From Collinsella sp. AF23-2 (GTDB lineage: Bacteria; Actinomycetota; Coriobacteriia; Coriobacteriales; Coriobacteriaceae): a stretch of DNA of 64,000 nt. How positions within the stretch are numbered: position 1 is the stretch's first letter; each line of letters begins with the position of its first letter. Position numbers and translations under genes: made by a program. The notes under the pieces are model-generated. The model made no database searches. It saw nothing but the letters and a program-made list of their open reading frames with translations, and was not told the DNA's origin. The stretch lies in assembly GCF_003459245.1 (NCBI RefSeq), contig NZ_QRVG01000001.1:292550-356549 (forward strand), given 5' to 3'. This document shows, one piece after another, positions 24,851-32,865 of this stretch.

Positions 24851-25000
24851 AAACTATGCCGGTTTACTACGATGAATTGAGGAATTCCAACTACGCTGGC
24901 TTTTCGCAAAAAAGTGCAAGGCATCTACCTGCGGTTTTAGTTCAACCGGTTTCGGAGTGGTCGCGGTTGAGCGATTCATCGTAGTAAACCGCCATAGTTT
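24851..25000. repeat. 150-bp element with 27-bp inverted ends
   Basis: Arms 24851-24877 and 24974-25000 are inverse copies over 27 bases with one mismatch (core GGTTTACTACGATGAAT). The interior has no open frame. It lies between argS and rho. It resembles a non-autonomous mobile element or very large hairpin. Confidence 0.6.
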
Positions 25001-25035
25001 TGGCGGAGGCAGTCAGATTTGTGGGTGGCAAACAA

Positions 25036-25085
25036 AGAGTGTCCCTTTTGACTAGTCGTTTAAGAACGTCCCCAATGACTAAGTT
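25036..25085. repeat. GAGTGTCCC / GACTAG intergenic repeat, second copy
   Basis: AGAGTGTCCCTTTTGACTAG resembles 5776-5798 with three or four differences. It is followed by AACGTCCCCAATGACTAAG, related to the GGGGACGTT family in reverse orientation. No coding capacity. Confidence 0.45.
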
Positions 25086-25111
25086 GCAGGTGGCGGCGGT
25101 TGTGTTACACT
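25084..25111 (+). promoter_or_regulatory. Probable rho promoter
   Basis: TTGCAG at 25084-25089 and TACACT at 25106-25111 with a TGT extension and 16-base spacer. The transcript would have a leader of about 135 bases before the GTG start, in which rho could regulate itself as known in other bacteria. Confidence 0.5.
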
Positions 25112-25254
25112 AACGCAGCGTAGTTGACGCAATCATCTCGATACAGATCAATGATGTCCGTCGTTTTGAACGGAACTAGACTGTTTAGCCGCCCTGAAGG
25201 TTTATGCAGGGAGCATGTGATCACAGGGCTTGAAAAGAAAGTTGAGCAAACACT

Positions 25255-27828
25255 GTGTCTGATCAACAGCAAGAAAACGAAATAACGACGACGCAGGCCG
25301 CTCCCGCTGCACCGGTTGCGTCGGACCAGGTCGCGGCGCCCGCGCAAGCCTCGGCTCCTGAGACGCCTAAGGCTGCTTCGACGCCTATGCCTGTAGCGGC
25401 TGAGAAGGCCGTGCCTGCAACTGGTGAGGAGGCTGCTCCGGCAAAGCCCAAGCGCATGCGCCGCACGGCCAAGCCTGCCGCTGACGGCGAGGAGGTCACC
25501 AAGCCAAAGCGCCGTACCACGCGCACGACGCGCGCCAAGCTCACCGTTGCAGCTGACTCCTCGGCGCCGATTTCCGATGAGGTCGCGCAGGCACGTGCGT
25601 TGGCGCAGATTAGCGAGGCTCAGGTGGTGCGCGCCCGCCGTCGTGCTGCCGAGCGCGAGGCCGCGGCTCTGACCGAGCTTGCAGCTCCGTCTGTACTCGA
25701 GACCCCTGCCGCCACCGAGGTTCTTGCCGCCGACCAGCCGACCGAGAAGCCGGCACCGCGCACACGCCGTCGCACGGCCGCTAAGGCCGAGCAGGTTGCT
25801 GAACAGGTAACCCCCGAGCCCACTGAGGCTTCGGTCCGTTCCGCGGCAGGGGAGGGCACATCGCCTGTTGAGCCCGCTGCGCCTGTCGAGGCCAGCGAAG
25901 TTCCCGTTGTCGATCCGGCTTTGCGCCCGCACCGTCGCGGTCGCAAGCCCAAGGCCTTTGTCGAGGCCGAGAAGGCCGCAGCCGCAGCCGCTGCCGCTCG
26001 GGATGCTGCGGCGACTGCCAAGTCCTCAACTGCTGCCGTTGCACCCGTCCAGGATGCCACGACTTCCGAGGCCGTTTCTGCCGATGCCGAGCCCGCCGAC
26101 GTCCGTCCCGGTCGCAGCCGTCGCACTGCTGCTAAGCGCACGTCCAAGGCTAAGGCTGCCAAGAAGGGTGCGTCCGAGGATTCCGCCGAGACGACCGCCG
26201 ATGCATCGACTGATGCCGTCGAGCCCCAGGACGTCGAACAGCCTGCATCCGAGAAGCCCAAGCGCGGTCGCAAGAAGTCCGTTAAGGCCAAGGCCGCCGA
26301 GCAGCATGCTGATGTCGAAGCGCAGGTCGATTCCGGCGCCGAGGCCAATGACGCCGCTGCGGCCAATGTTGACACCACCGCAACCGATGGTGCCGCCCCC
26401 GCCGAGGGCGAAGACGGCGCTCGCCCCAACCGTCGCCAGCACAAGCGCAACGAGGAGCGCAACGAGCGCAAGGACGAGCGCAACAACGACCGTCGCAACC
26501 GCCAGCGCGATCGCAAGCAACGCAACAAGGAGCGTAATGCCGCTCCCACCGAGCCCACGCTTTCGCGCGAGGAGCTCGCTGCCATGAAGGTCGCCGAACT
26601 TCGCGAGAAGGCCAAGGAGTTCGAGATCGAGACGACCGGCAAGAAGAAGGCCGAGCTCGTCGAGGAAATCTACGTCACCGCTGCGAAGGCCGAGGGCTTC
26701 CGCGACATCAAGGGCATTCTGCAGATTCGCCCGGACAGCTCCGGCATCATCCACGCCCATGGCTACATGAAGTCCAACGACGACGCCTTCGTGCCCGCCT
26801 ACCTCATCCGCTCCGCGCGCCTGCGCACGGGCGACGTCATCGAGGGCTCGCTGCGTCCTTCGCGCGGCGGCGACAAGCGCGCCGGCCTCGCCAAAATCAC
26901 GACCGTCAACGGTCTGGACCCCGAGCAGATTCGCAACCGTCCCAAGTTCGGCGACCTCACCCCGGTCTATCCCAACGAGCCGCTGCGCATGGAGCACGGC
27001 AAGGACTCTATTACCGGTCGCGCCATCGACATCGTGTCACCGATCGGCAAGGGCCAGCGCGGCCTGATCGTGTCCCCGCCCAAGGCCGGCAAGACCACGA
27101 TCCTCAAGAAGATCTGCCAGTCTATCTCGATTAACAACCCCGAGGTGCACCTCATCTGCCTGCTCGTCGACGAGCGCCCCGAAGAGGTCACCGATATGCA
27201 GCGTTCCATCAAGGGTGAGGTTGTGGCGTCGACCTTCGATATGCCTGCCGACAACCACACCCGCGTGGCAGAGCTCGTCATCGAGCGCGCCAAGCGCATC
27301 GTAGAGCTGGGTGGCGACGTCGTGGTGGTGCTCGACTCCATCACGCGCCTCGCCCGCGCCTACAACTTGGCGGCGCCTGCCTCGGGCCGCATCCTTTCGG
27401 GCGGCGTCGATTCGGCGGCACTGTATCCGCCCAAGCGCTTCCTGGGTGCAGCCCGCAATATCGAGAACGGCGGCTCGCTCACCATCCTGGCCTCTGCCCT
27501 CATCGACACCGGTTCCAAGATGGACGAGGTCATTTTCGAGGAGTTCAAGGGCACCGGCAACATGGAGCTTAAGCTCGACCGCGACCTGGCCGACCGCCGC
27601 ATCTTCCCGGCTATCGACCCCGTTGCCTCCGGTACGCGTAACGAGGACCTGTTGGTCGACGAGCAGATGCGTCCGTTTGTCTTTGGTCTGCGTCGCATTC
27701 TTGCAGGCATGAACAACACCGAGCGCGCGGCCGCATCGTTTATCAAGGGTCTTAAGGGCACCAACACCAACCAGGAGTTCCTGGTGCGTTCGGCCAAAAA
27801 ACACAGCGACTACGAGCAGACGTTCTAG
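25255..27828 (+). CDS. rho: Transcription termination factor Rho with long disordered N-terminus
   Basis: An 857-residue Rho, about twice the length of the E. coli protein. Residues 1-430 are low-complexity Ala/Pro/Glu/Lys, ending in an extremely Arg/Asn-rich tract (about 390-425, RNERKDERNNDRRNRQRDRK). The classic protein follows: Rho_N (around 435-475, ELAAMKVAELREKAKEFEIE), the RNA-binding cold-shock-like domain (to about 555), Walker A PPKAGKTTILKK around 607 and DERPEEVTDMQRS. It is a hexameric RNA helicase that ends transcription. GTG at 25255 is the start in the only suitable frame; its ribosome-binding site is weak. Long insertions of this kind are known in actinobacterial Rho proteins. 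Confidence 0.96.
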   Translation: MSDQQQENEITTTQAAPAAPVASDQVAAPAQASAPETPKAASTPMPVAAEKAVPATGEEAAPAKPKRMRRTAKPAADGEEVTKPKRRTTRTTRAKLTVAADSSAPISDEVAQARALAQISEAQVVRARRRAAEREAAALTELAAPSVLETPAATEVLAADQPTEKPAPRTRRRTAAKAEQVAEQVTPEPTEASVRSAAGEGTSPVEPAAPVEASEVPVVDPALRPHRRGRKPKAFVEAEKAAAAAAAARDAAATAKSSTAAVAPVQDATTSEAVSADAEPADVRPGRSRRTAAKRTSKAKAAKKGASEDSAETTADASTDAVEPQDVEQPASEKPKRGRKKSVKAKAAEQHADVEAQVDSGAEANDAAAANVDTTATDGAAPAEGEDGARPNRRQHKRNEERNERKDERNNDRRNRQRDRKQRNKERNAAPTEPTLSREELAAMKVAELREKAKEFEIETTGKKKAELVEEIYVTAAKAEGFRDIKGILQIRPDSSGIIHAHGYMKSNDDAFVPAYLIRSARLRTGDVIEGSLRPSRGGDKRAGLAKITTVNGLDPEQIRNRPKFGDLTPVYPNEPLRMEHGKDSITGRAIDIVSPIGKGQRGLIVSPPKAGKTTILKKICQSISINNPEVHLICLLVDERPEEVTDMQRSIKGEVVASTFDMPADNHTRVAELVIERAKRIVELGGDVVVVLDSITRLARAYNLAAPASGRILSGGVDSAALYPPKRFLGAARNIENGGSLTILASALIDTGSKMDEVIFEEFKGTGNMELKLDRDLADRRIFPAIDPVASGTRNEDLLVDEQMRPFVFGLRRILAGMNNTERAAASFIKGLKGTNTNQEFLVRSAKKHSDYEQTF

Positions 27829-28141
27829 GTTGTCATCCACGCGCAGCGATAGTCATCAATGCGATAAAGGGTCGGGGCTTTGAGCCTCGGCCCTTTTCCA
27901 TAGCGCCGCTCCGCGCTTATTTTTGACCGTAAGACCGACGAGCAGCAGGTTTCCCGTTTCAATCCGACATCGTCGCTTGCAATCGACAGGGCGGTTTCGC
28001 ATAATAGCTTTAAAGCTTCGCGACGGAAAACGCAGATGAAACGAACCATATACCGTTGCTTTGGGGCATAGCCCCGCTTCATCTTCTCTCGCGCAGCCAA
28101 CTGAATGATGCGATTTGGGTGCTGGAAGATGGGGAGAGCTC
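27829..28141. other. Gap between rho and the membrane-protein gene, with the rho terminator
   Basis: A hairpin AAAGGG-T-CGGGGC / GCC-T-CGGCCCTTTT at 27866-27898 should terminate rho. A CATAAT box near 27999 and the palindrome AGCTTTAAAGCT around 28005-28016 could belong to the next gene. No other gene seen. Confidence 0.55.
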
Positions 28142-29542
28142 ATGGCTTCTTCTGATGCAACACAACGAGCAGTCCTTGCCGGACTTTCGTGCGGGATCGG
28201 CCTTGCCGCTCCCGTGGTTATGTATGCCGCGACGCTGCCGTTTTCGTCGGTGAACGAGACGGTCGTGGCGGGTGCGGTTCCCTTCGCCGTGGGCGCGGTG
28301 GCGGGCGTGGGCATCTATGCCGCCTCGCTGGGTATCTCCGAGTATCGTGCGCAGCGTGAAGAGCGTCTGTTCCAGCCCGATGCCATGGGCGGTGCCGCCA
28401 ATCTCAATCAGCATCAAAGCGAGTTCAAGACCGCCTCGATTCCAGCTCAGCAGCAGGATGCGACTCCTTACGCTGCGACTTCTGCTTCTCAGGCTCAGTC
28501 GGAGCAGTCTACCTCGGCATTCCTTTCCGGCCTGACTGGTGCGTTCCAGCGCCGTCATGCCGATGATGGTGTCCCTACCATCGCTCGAGCTGCAGATGCT
28601 ATGGACGAGGACGAGGCTTGGTCTATGATCGACAGTATGCTCGACGACGATTCGCCGGTGAGCTGCGACCCTGCACACTCGCGCGACGTCTATCAAGTCG
28701 CCATCGACGAGCTCACCAACGGCGGGCAGTCCGGCTCCTTCAATCGCGACGACATCGCCGCCGCGGCACGCGCCGTGTCTGGCTCCCAGGCCGCCCCTGC
28801 GGGCAGCACGGCGGCTTTCGTGGCACTCGTCGCCAACGCGGCAGCCAATAACGCCTACAGCGCTACCTCGGCGGACGCGAACGCTTCTGCCGATAATTCG
28901 TACGTTGATGAAGCCATGACCGCGGACGAGGAGGCCGTTGCCGCCCGCCGCGCCGCCGAAAGCTCGCTTTGGGGCGCTCCTGCCCAGCAGCAGGCGGCTG
29001 AGGCTGCGCCGTACAACGCAAACCTCGCCAGCATGCCTATCATCTCCGGTGTCGCGGACATCGATCTCGATGACCTCGATGAGCCTGCAGCCATCACCGC
29101 ATCGATTGATGCCCAAGATCGCATCGACACCGGCGACCTTCCGGACGCTTCGCTCGAGGTTGATGTCCCTATGGCCGATTACTCAGGCCACGAGGACATG
29201 TGGGCCGCCGCCACCGCGATTCTGGATGAGATTGACGAGCCTGCTCCTGTTGCAGCCCCCGCTCCCGTCACTGCCCCTCAGCCTGCTGCCCCCGCCTATG
29301 TTGGCCGTCACAGCGCTGTGTTCCCCGAGGATACTGCCCGCATCTCGCGTGAGAGCATCGAGCGAGCCGAGGCTATTGCCGCCGGCATTATGGAAAATCG
29401 TCGTCACGAGCGCGTCAATCAGATCCTCGAGGAAGAGATCGAGCGCCTGCAGTCCTCTACCGCCAAGCGTACGGGCCGTGCCTATCTGAGCGTTATCGAG
29501 GGCGGTACCGCCAGCTTCGCGCCGCTCCGCGCGGAGGCATAA
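28142..29542 (+). CDS. Membrane protein with acidic disordered cytoplasmic region (unknown function)
   Basis: A 466-residue protein. Two membrane helices lie at about residues 8-30 (AVLAGLSCGIGLAAPVVMYAA) and 40-62. A long, acidic, Ala/Asp/Glu-rich region to about 390 follows. The C-terminal segment is more regular (HSAVFPEDTARISRESIERAEAIAAGI, then RRHERVNQILEEEIERLQ) and ends in YLSVIEGGTASFAPLRAEA. The layout suggests a membrane-tethered hub with a conserved tail motif. I do not recognise the family. The start at 28142 follows GGGGAGAGCTC. The VanZ gene begins seven bases after its stop, so the two are an operon. Confidence 0.75.
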   Translation: MASSDATQRAVLAGLSCGIGLAAPVVMYAATLPFSSVNETVVAGAVPFAVGAVAGVGIYAASLGISEYRAQREERLFQPDAMGGAANLNQHQSEFKTASIPAQQQDATPYAATSASQAQSEQSTSAFLSGLTGAFQRRHADDGVPTIARAADAMDEDEAWSMIDSMLDDDSPVSCDPAHSRDVYQVAIDELTNGGQSGSFNRDDIAAAARAVSGSQAAPAGSTAAFVALVANAAANNAYSATSADANASADNSYVDEAMTADEEAVAARRAAESSLWGAPAQQQAAEAAPYNANLASMPIISGVADIDLDDLDEPAAITASIDAQDRIDTGDLPDASLEVDVPMADYSGHEDMWAAATAILDEIDEPAPVAAPAPVTAPQPAAPAYVGRHSAVFPEDTARISRESIERAEAIAAGIMENRRHERVNQILEEEIERLQSSTAKRTGRAYLSVIEGGTASFAPLRAEA

Positions 29543-29549
29543 CTTCTGC

Positions 29550-29999
29550 ATGGTTAAGATCAATCGAAAATGGGCGGTCGCGACCTGCCTGATGGCGCTC
29601 TTGATCTGGGGCAATTCGCTGGTTCCCGGCTCGGGGTCGGGCTCGTTGAGCCTAACAGTCATGGAAGCTATCCGCGGTTTCCTGCACGGCGTGGGACTTC
29701 CATATGCATGGGTGACCAACTTTGTTGTTCGCAAGTGCGCGCATTTTACCGAGTATATGGTGCTCGGTATCTTGGCAACGCACGCCTTTGATTTTGAGGG
29801 CCGGCGCACCTTTGACGTGCTGCTGCCCACGGCGGTGTTCCTGCTGCTGATTCCCTCGATCGACGAGACGATTCAGCTCTTTGTGCCGGGACGCGCCGGC
29901 ATGATCACCGATGTGATGATCGACTGCTGTGGTGCGGCAACGGGCGTTGTGCTCCGATATCTCTTACGGCCGCTGATGCGCGCCAAAAAAGCCGCCTAG
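29550..29999 (+). CDS. VanZ-like family membrane protein
   Basis: A 149-residue protein with four hydrophobic helices. It carries the VanZ signature (KCAHFTEYMVLGIL around residue 58 and SIDETIQLFVPGRAGMITDVMIDCCGAATG around 95-125). VanZ of the teicoplanin-resistance operon lends low-level resistance, but chromosomal family members are widespread with unknown roles. There is no other van gene here, so a resistance role should not be assumed. It overlaps the operon of the preceding membrane protein and its last codons form the left arm of the terminator. Confidence 0.85.
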   Translation: MVKINRKWAVATCLMALLIWGNSLVPGSGSGSLSLTVMEAIRGFLHGVGLPYAWVTNFVVRKCAHFTEYMVLGILATHAFDFEGRRTFDVLLPTAVFLLLIPSIDETIQLFVPGRAGMITDVMIDCCGAATGVVLRYLLRPLMRAKKAA

Positions 30000-30031
30000 G
30001 ACGTATTGTTTGGTCCTAGGCGGCCTTTTTT
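29991..30031 (+). terminator. Intrinsic terminator of the VanZ operon
   Basis: GCCGCCTAGGAC and its exact inverse GTCCTAGGCGGC with a 10-base loop, followed by CTTTTTT. The stem uses the end of the VanZ coding sequence. Confidence 0.9.
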
Positions 30032-30113
30032 ATTTGAGGGCTTATATGAGGCGTGGTGGCGTCGTTCCGTAGGTCGGATTTGCCGGGCGCGCCACGCCCT
30101 GTGGGTGCGTCTG

Positions 30114-31004
30114 CTACTGAAGCGCCTGAGCGCCCAGGGCCAAGCAGCCCATAATGCCCTGTTTGCCCTCGAGGCTGTTGTTGACGATATAGCTATCAAT
30201 GTCGGCCATCTCGGGCGTGACGATGTAGCCGTTGAGCATCTCGGCGCACTTCTTGCGCGCGAGCGGCACGATGGGGGTGTGGTCGGCCACGCCGCCACCG
30301 ATGACGATCTTTTGCGGTGCGTAGCACAGGATGTAGGTCATGAGCGCCTGCGCCAGATAGCCGGCGAGCAGGTCCATGGCCTCCGGGTCATCGGCCATCT
30401 CTCCGGCGCTCTTGCCACCCCAGCGCTTTTTGACGCCGGGACCGGCGATGAGGCCCTCGAGGCAGTTGTCGTGGAAGGGGCAGCCGCTGTGCTCGCCGAT
30501 GGTGTCGCGCGGGTCGCGCGTGACCAGGATGTGGCCGGCCTCGGGATGCATCATGCCGTGCACGAGCTTACCGCCCGAGAGCACGCCGGCGCCCACGCCG
30601 GTACCGATGGTCAGATACACCACGTCAGTGAGGCCCTGGGCGCAACCAAAGGTGACCTCGCCCAGGCAGGCGACGTTGACGTCGGTGTCGTAGCCGCAGG
30701 GAATATTGAGCTCGTTTTGGATGGTGCCCAGCAGGTCAAAGTAGCGCCATGCCGTTTTGGGCGTCTCCAGGATCTTGCCGTATTGGGACGAGGCAGGGTT
30801 GACTGCGGTGGGGCCAAAGGCGCCGATGCCCAGCGCGGCGATGTCCTTGTCGGCAAACCATGCGTTGACGGCCTCAACGGTCTCCTGCGGGGTCGTGGTC
30901 GCAATCTGCTCGCGTTCCAGGACCGTGCCGTCTGCATAGCCCGTGGCGCAGACCATCTTGGTGCCGCCGGCCTCGAGCGCTCCGATAAGCTGCTGCTCTG
31001 CCAT
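30114..31004 (-). CDS. ROK-family sugar kinase (fructokinase-like)
   Basis: A 296-residue ROK kinase. The ATP-binding GALEAGGTKMVCA at the N-terminus, GYDTDVNVACLGE around 125, the catalytic IGTGVGAGVLSGGKLVHGMMHPEAGH around 150-175 and the zinc ligands (CPFHDNC around 195) are the family signature. The sequence is closest in pattern to fructokinase/GmuE-type enzymes, which phosphorylate fructose or glucose; the exact sugar is inferred. It stands alone, transcribed toward the VanZ operon. Start ATG at 31004 with AGAGAGGAATACT upstream. Confidence 0.88.
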   Translation of the reverse strand: MAEQQLIGALEAGGTKMVCATGYADGTVLEREQIATTTPQETVEAVNAWFADKDIAALGIGAFGPTAVNPASSQYGKILETPKTAWRYFDLLGTIQNELNIPCGYDTDVNVACLGEVTFGCAQGLTDVVYLTIGTGVGAGVLSGGKLVHGMMHPEAGHILVTRDPRDTIGEHSGCPFHDNCLEGLIAGPGVKKRWGGKSAGEMADDPEAMDLLAGYLAQALMTYILCYAPQKIVIGGGVADHTPIVPLARKKCAEMLNGYIVTPEMADIDSYIVNNSLEGKQGIMGCLALGAQALQ

Positions 31005-31076
31005 AGTATTCCTCTCTGGACGAGTTGCTCCGTGACTAAAGTATAGCGCTCTAAAAAATAAATGAGGTCGCTATAA

Positions 31077-31116
31077 AAAGAAACCTCATGGCCCAACGGG
31101 TTCACGAGGTTTCTTT
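31077..31116 (-). terminator. Intrinsic terminator of the aminotransferase gene
   Basis: AAAGAAACCTC and its inverse GAGGTTTCTTT around an 18-base loop. Read on the minus strand the stem ends in TTTCTTTTT, after the aminotransferase stop. Confidence 0.75.
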
Positions 31117-31140
31117 AGTGCCTTTAGTTACTGACCGTCC

Positions 31141-32322
31141 TTACCCGCGCGGGTTGATTTTATCACGTAGCGACTTGAGGTTCTCAAGCGCAGCGTTGAG
31201 CGTCTCGTCTCGCTTGGCAAAGTGGAAACGAATCAGATGGTTGACGGGCTCGCGGAAGAAGCTCGATCCGGGAACAGCGCCCACGCCCACCTTGGAGGCC
31301 AGGTCCTCGCAGAAGTCGAGGTCGCTGTCATAGCCAAACTCCGAGATATCCATCATCACGTAGTAGGCGCCCTGCGGCACGTTGTGCTCAAGACCGATGC
31401 TATCGAGCCCCTGACAGAATAGGTCGCGCTTGGCGGTGTAGAGGTCGAGGACCTCCTGGTAATAGCTGTCGTCGAATTTGAGGGCGGTGACGACAGCTTC
31501 CTGCAGGGGAGCGGCAGCACCCACGGTGAGGAAGTCGTGGACCTTTTTAATGCGCTCGGTGATCTGGGCCGGGGCGATGGTGTAGCCCAGACGCCAGCCG
31601 GTGATGGAGTACGTCTTAGACAGCGAACTGCAGCTGATGGTTCGATCGAACATGCCGGGCAGCGTGGCCATATAGACGTGCTCGTGGGGCGCGTAGACGA
31701 TGTGCTCGTATACCTCGTCGGTAATGCAGTAGGCGTCGTACTTTTTGCAGAGGTCGGCGATTAAGGTGAGCTCCTCGCGCGTAAAGACCTTGCCGCAGGG
31801 GTTGGAAGGGTTGCACAGGACGATGGCCTTGGGATCGTTGTCGCGGAAGGCCGCCTCGAGTGTCTCGCGGTCAAAGTCGAACGCAGGTGGGTTAAGCGGC
31901 ACGTAGATGGGCTCGGCACCCGAGAGGATCGTGTCGGCGCCGTAGTTCTCGTAGAATGGCGAGAAGATGACGACCTTGTCGCCGGGGTTTGTGACCGTCA
32001 TCATGGCGGCCATCATGGCCTCGGTGGAGCCGCAGGTGACCACGATGTTCTCGTTGGGGTTGATCGGCATGCCCATAAAGTGCTCCTGCTTGGCGGCAAG
32101 CGCCTCACGCATGGCCTGGGAGCCCCAGGTGATGGAGTACTGGTGATAGAGCGGCTTGGGGTCGCTGGCGATGGCGCTCAGGCTGTTGAGCAGCTGCGCC
32201 GGGGGATCGAAGTCGGGGAAGCCCTGCGACAGGTTGACGGCGCCATACTTATTGGAGATGCGCGTCATGCGGCGGATGACCGAATCGGTAAACGTTGCCG
32301 TACGGTTGGAGAGTTCTTTCAT
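31141..32322 (-). CDS. Pyridoxal-phosphate-dependent aminotransferase, class I/II
   Basis: A 393-residue cytoplasmic enzyme of fold type I. N-terminal substrate region NLSQGFPDFDPPAQLL around 30, CNPSNPCGKVFTREEL around 170, and the PLP-binding lysine in SSLSKTYSITGWRLGY around 232 are clear, as is the arginine near the C-terminus (NHLIRFHFAK). It resembles aspartate/methionine or kynurenine aminotransferases of the DapL/YbdL group; the amino donor is uncertain. ATG at 32322 is chosen since GAAAGGACAAGC precedes it. It is monocistronic, with its own terminator. Confidence 0.88.
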   Translation of the reverse strand: MKELSNRTATFTDSVIRRMTRISNKYGAVNLSQGFPDFDPPAQLLNSLSAIASDPKPLYHQYSITWGSQAMREALAAKQEHFMGMPINPNENIVVTCGSTEAMMAAMMTVTNPGDKVVIFSPFYENYGADTILSGAEPIYVPLNPPAFDFDRETLEAAFRDNDPKAIVLCNPSNPCGKVFTREELTLIADLCKKYDAYCITDEVYEHIVYAPHEHVYMATLPGMFDRTISCSSLSKTYSITGWRLGYTIAPAQITERIKKVHDFLTVGAAAPLQEAVVTALKFDDSYYQEVLDLYTAKRDLFCQGLDSIGLEHNVPQGAYYVMMDISEFGYDSDLDFCEDLASKVGVGAVPGSSFFREPVNHLIRFHFAKRDETLNAALENLKSLRDKINPRG

Positions 32323-32432
32323 GCTTGTCCTTTCGAGCATTTGCAGTGGGGCAAGTTTACTCCTATGAAACCGGTGGGAATTGCTCGAAATGGTCTCGAA
32401 AAACTCTTTTCAAAATTCTTGAAAATTGGGGC

Positions 32433-32461
32433 TTGCATCGCGTGGCGTTCCTTGCAATAAT
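32433..32461 (+). promoter_or_regulatory. Promoter of the tRNA-His/tRNA-Lys cluster
   Basis: TTGCAT at 32433-32438 and AATAAT at 32456-32461 with a 17-base spacer, about 27 bases before tRNA-His. Confidence 0.55.
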
Positions 32462-32487
32462 AGTCGAGCGCGAAGCGCACAGGACAC

Positions 32488-32565
32488 GGTGGGTGTAGCT
32501 CAGTTGGCTAGAGCGACGGGTTGTGGTCCCGTAGGTCGAGGGTTCGAGTCCCTTTACCCACCCCA
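32488..32565 (+). tRNA. tRNA-His (anticodon GTG)
   Basis: Cloverleaf with the extra 5-prime G expected for tRNA-His (position -1, opposite the C73 discriminator). Anticodon stem ACGGG/CCCGT with loop TTGTGGT, anticodon GTG. The CCA end is encoded. Confidence 0.95.
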
Positions 32566-32587
32566 GTTCTTGCTTCGTGTTGATATC

Positions 32588-32663
32588 GGGTCGTTAGCTC
32601 AGTTGGTAGAGCAGGGGACTCTTAATCCCAAGGTCCAGGGTTCGACCCCCTGACGGCCCACCA
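32588..32663 (+). tRNA. tRNA-Lys (anticodon CTT), first copy
   Basis: 76-base cloverleaf; acceptor GGGTCGT/ACGGCCC, loop CTCTTAA with anticodon CTT, CCA end encoded. It lies 22 bases after tRNA-His. Confidence 0.95.
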
Positions 32664-32676
32664 CACGATATCTCCT

Positions 32677-32702
32677 CTAAAGTCCGCCACAACGGACTTT
32701 AG
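32677..32702. terminator. Hairpin between the two tRNA-Lys genes
   Basis: CTAAAGTCCG and its exact inverse CGGACTTTAG with a six-base loop. It may be a processing signal or weak terminator; only CTTT follows. Confidence 0.45.
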
Positions 32703-32706
32703 CTTT

Positions 32707-32782
32707 GGGTCGTTAGCTCAGTTGGTAGAGCAGGGGACTCTTAATCCCAAGGTCCAGGGTTCGACCCCCTGACGGCCCACCA
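32707..32782 (+). tRNA. tRNA-Lys (anticodon CTT), second identical copy
   Basis: Identical over all 76 bases to the copy at 32588-32663, including the encoded CCA. A recent tandem duplication or gene conversion is likely. Confidence 0.95.
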
Positions 32783-32791
32783 AAGATTGTT

Positions 32792-32823
32792 AAGACGGTC
32801 AACTTCGGTTGGCCGTCTTTTTT
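32792..32823 (+). terminator. Intrinsic terminator of the tRNA cluster
   Basis: AAGACGGTCAAC-ttcg-GTTGGCCGTCTT with a UUCG tetraloop followed by TTTT, nine bases after the second tRNA-Lys. Confidence 0.9.
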
Positions 32824-32865
32824 ATTAACCTCGCATGGGGCCGAACCCGTAAGGGCACAGACGCT

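Noticed and set aside
29550..29999. Glycopeptide resistance from the VanZ-like gene
   Set aside because: VanZ-like proteins are common without resistance and no other van gene is present.
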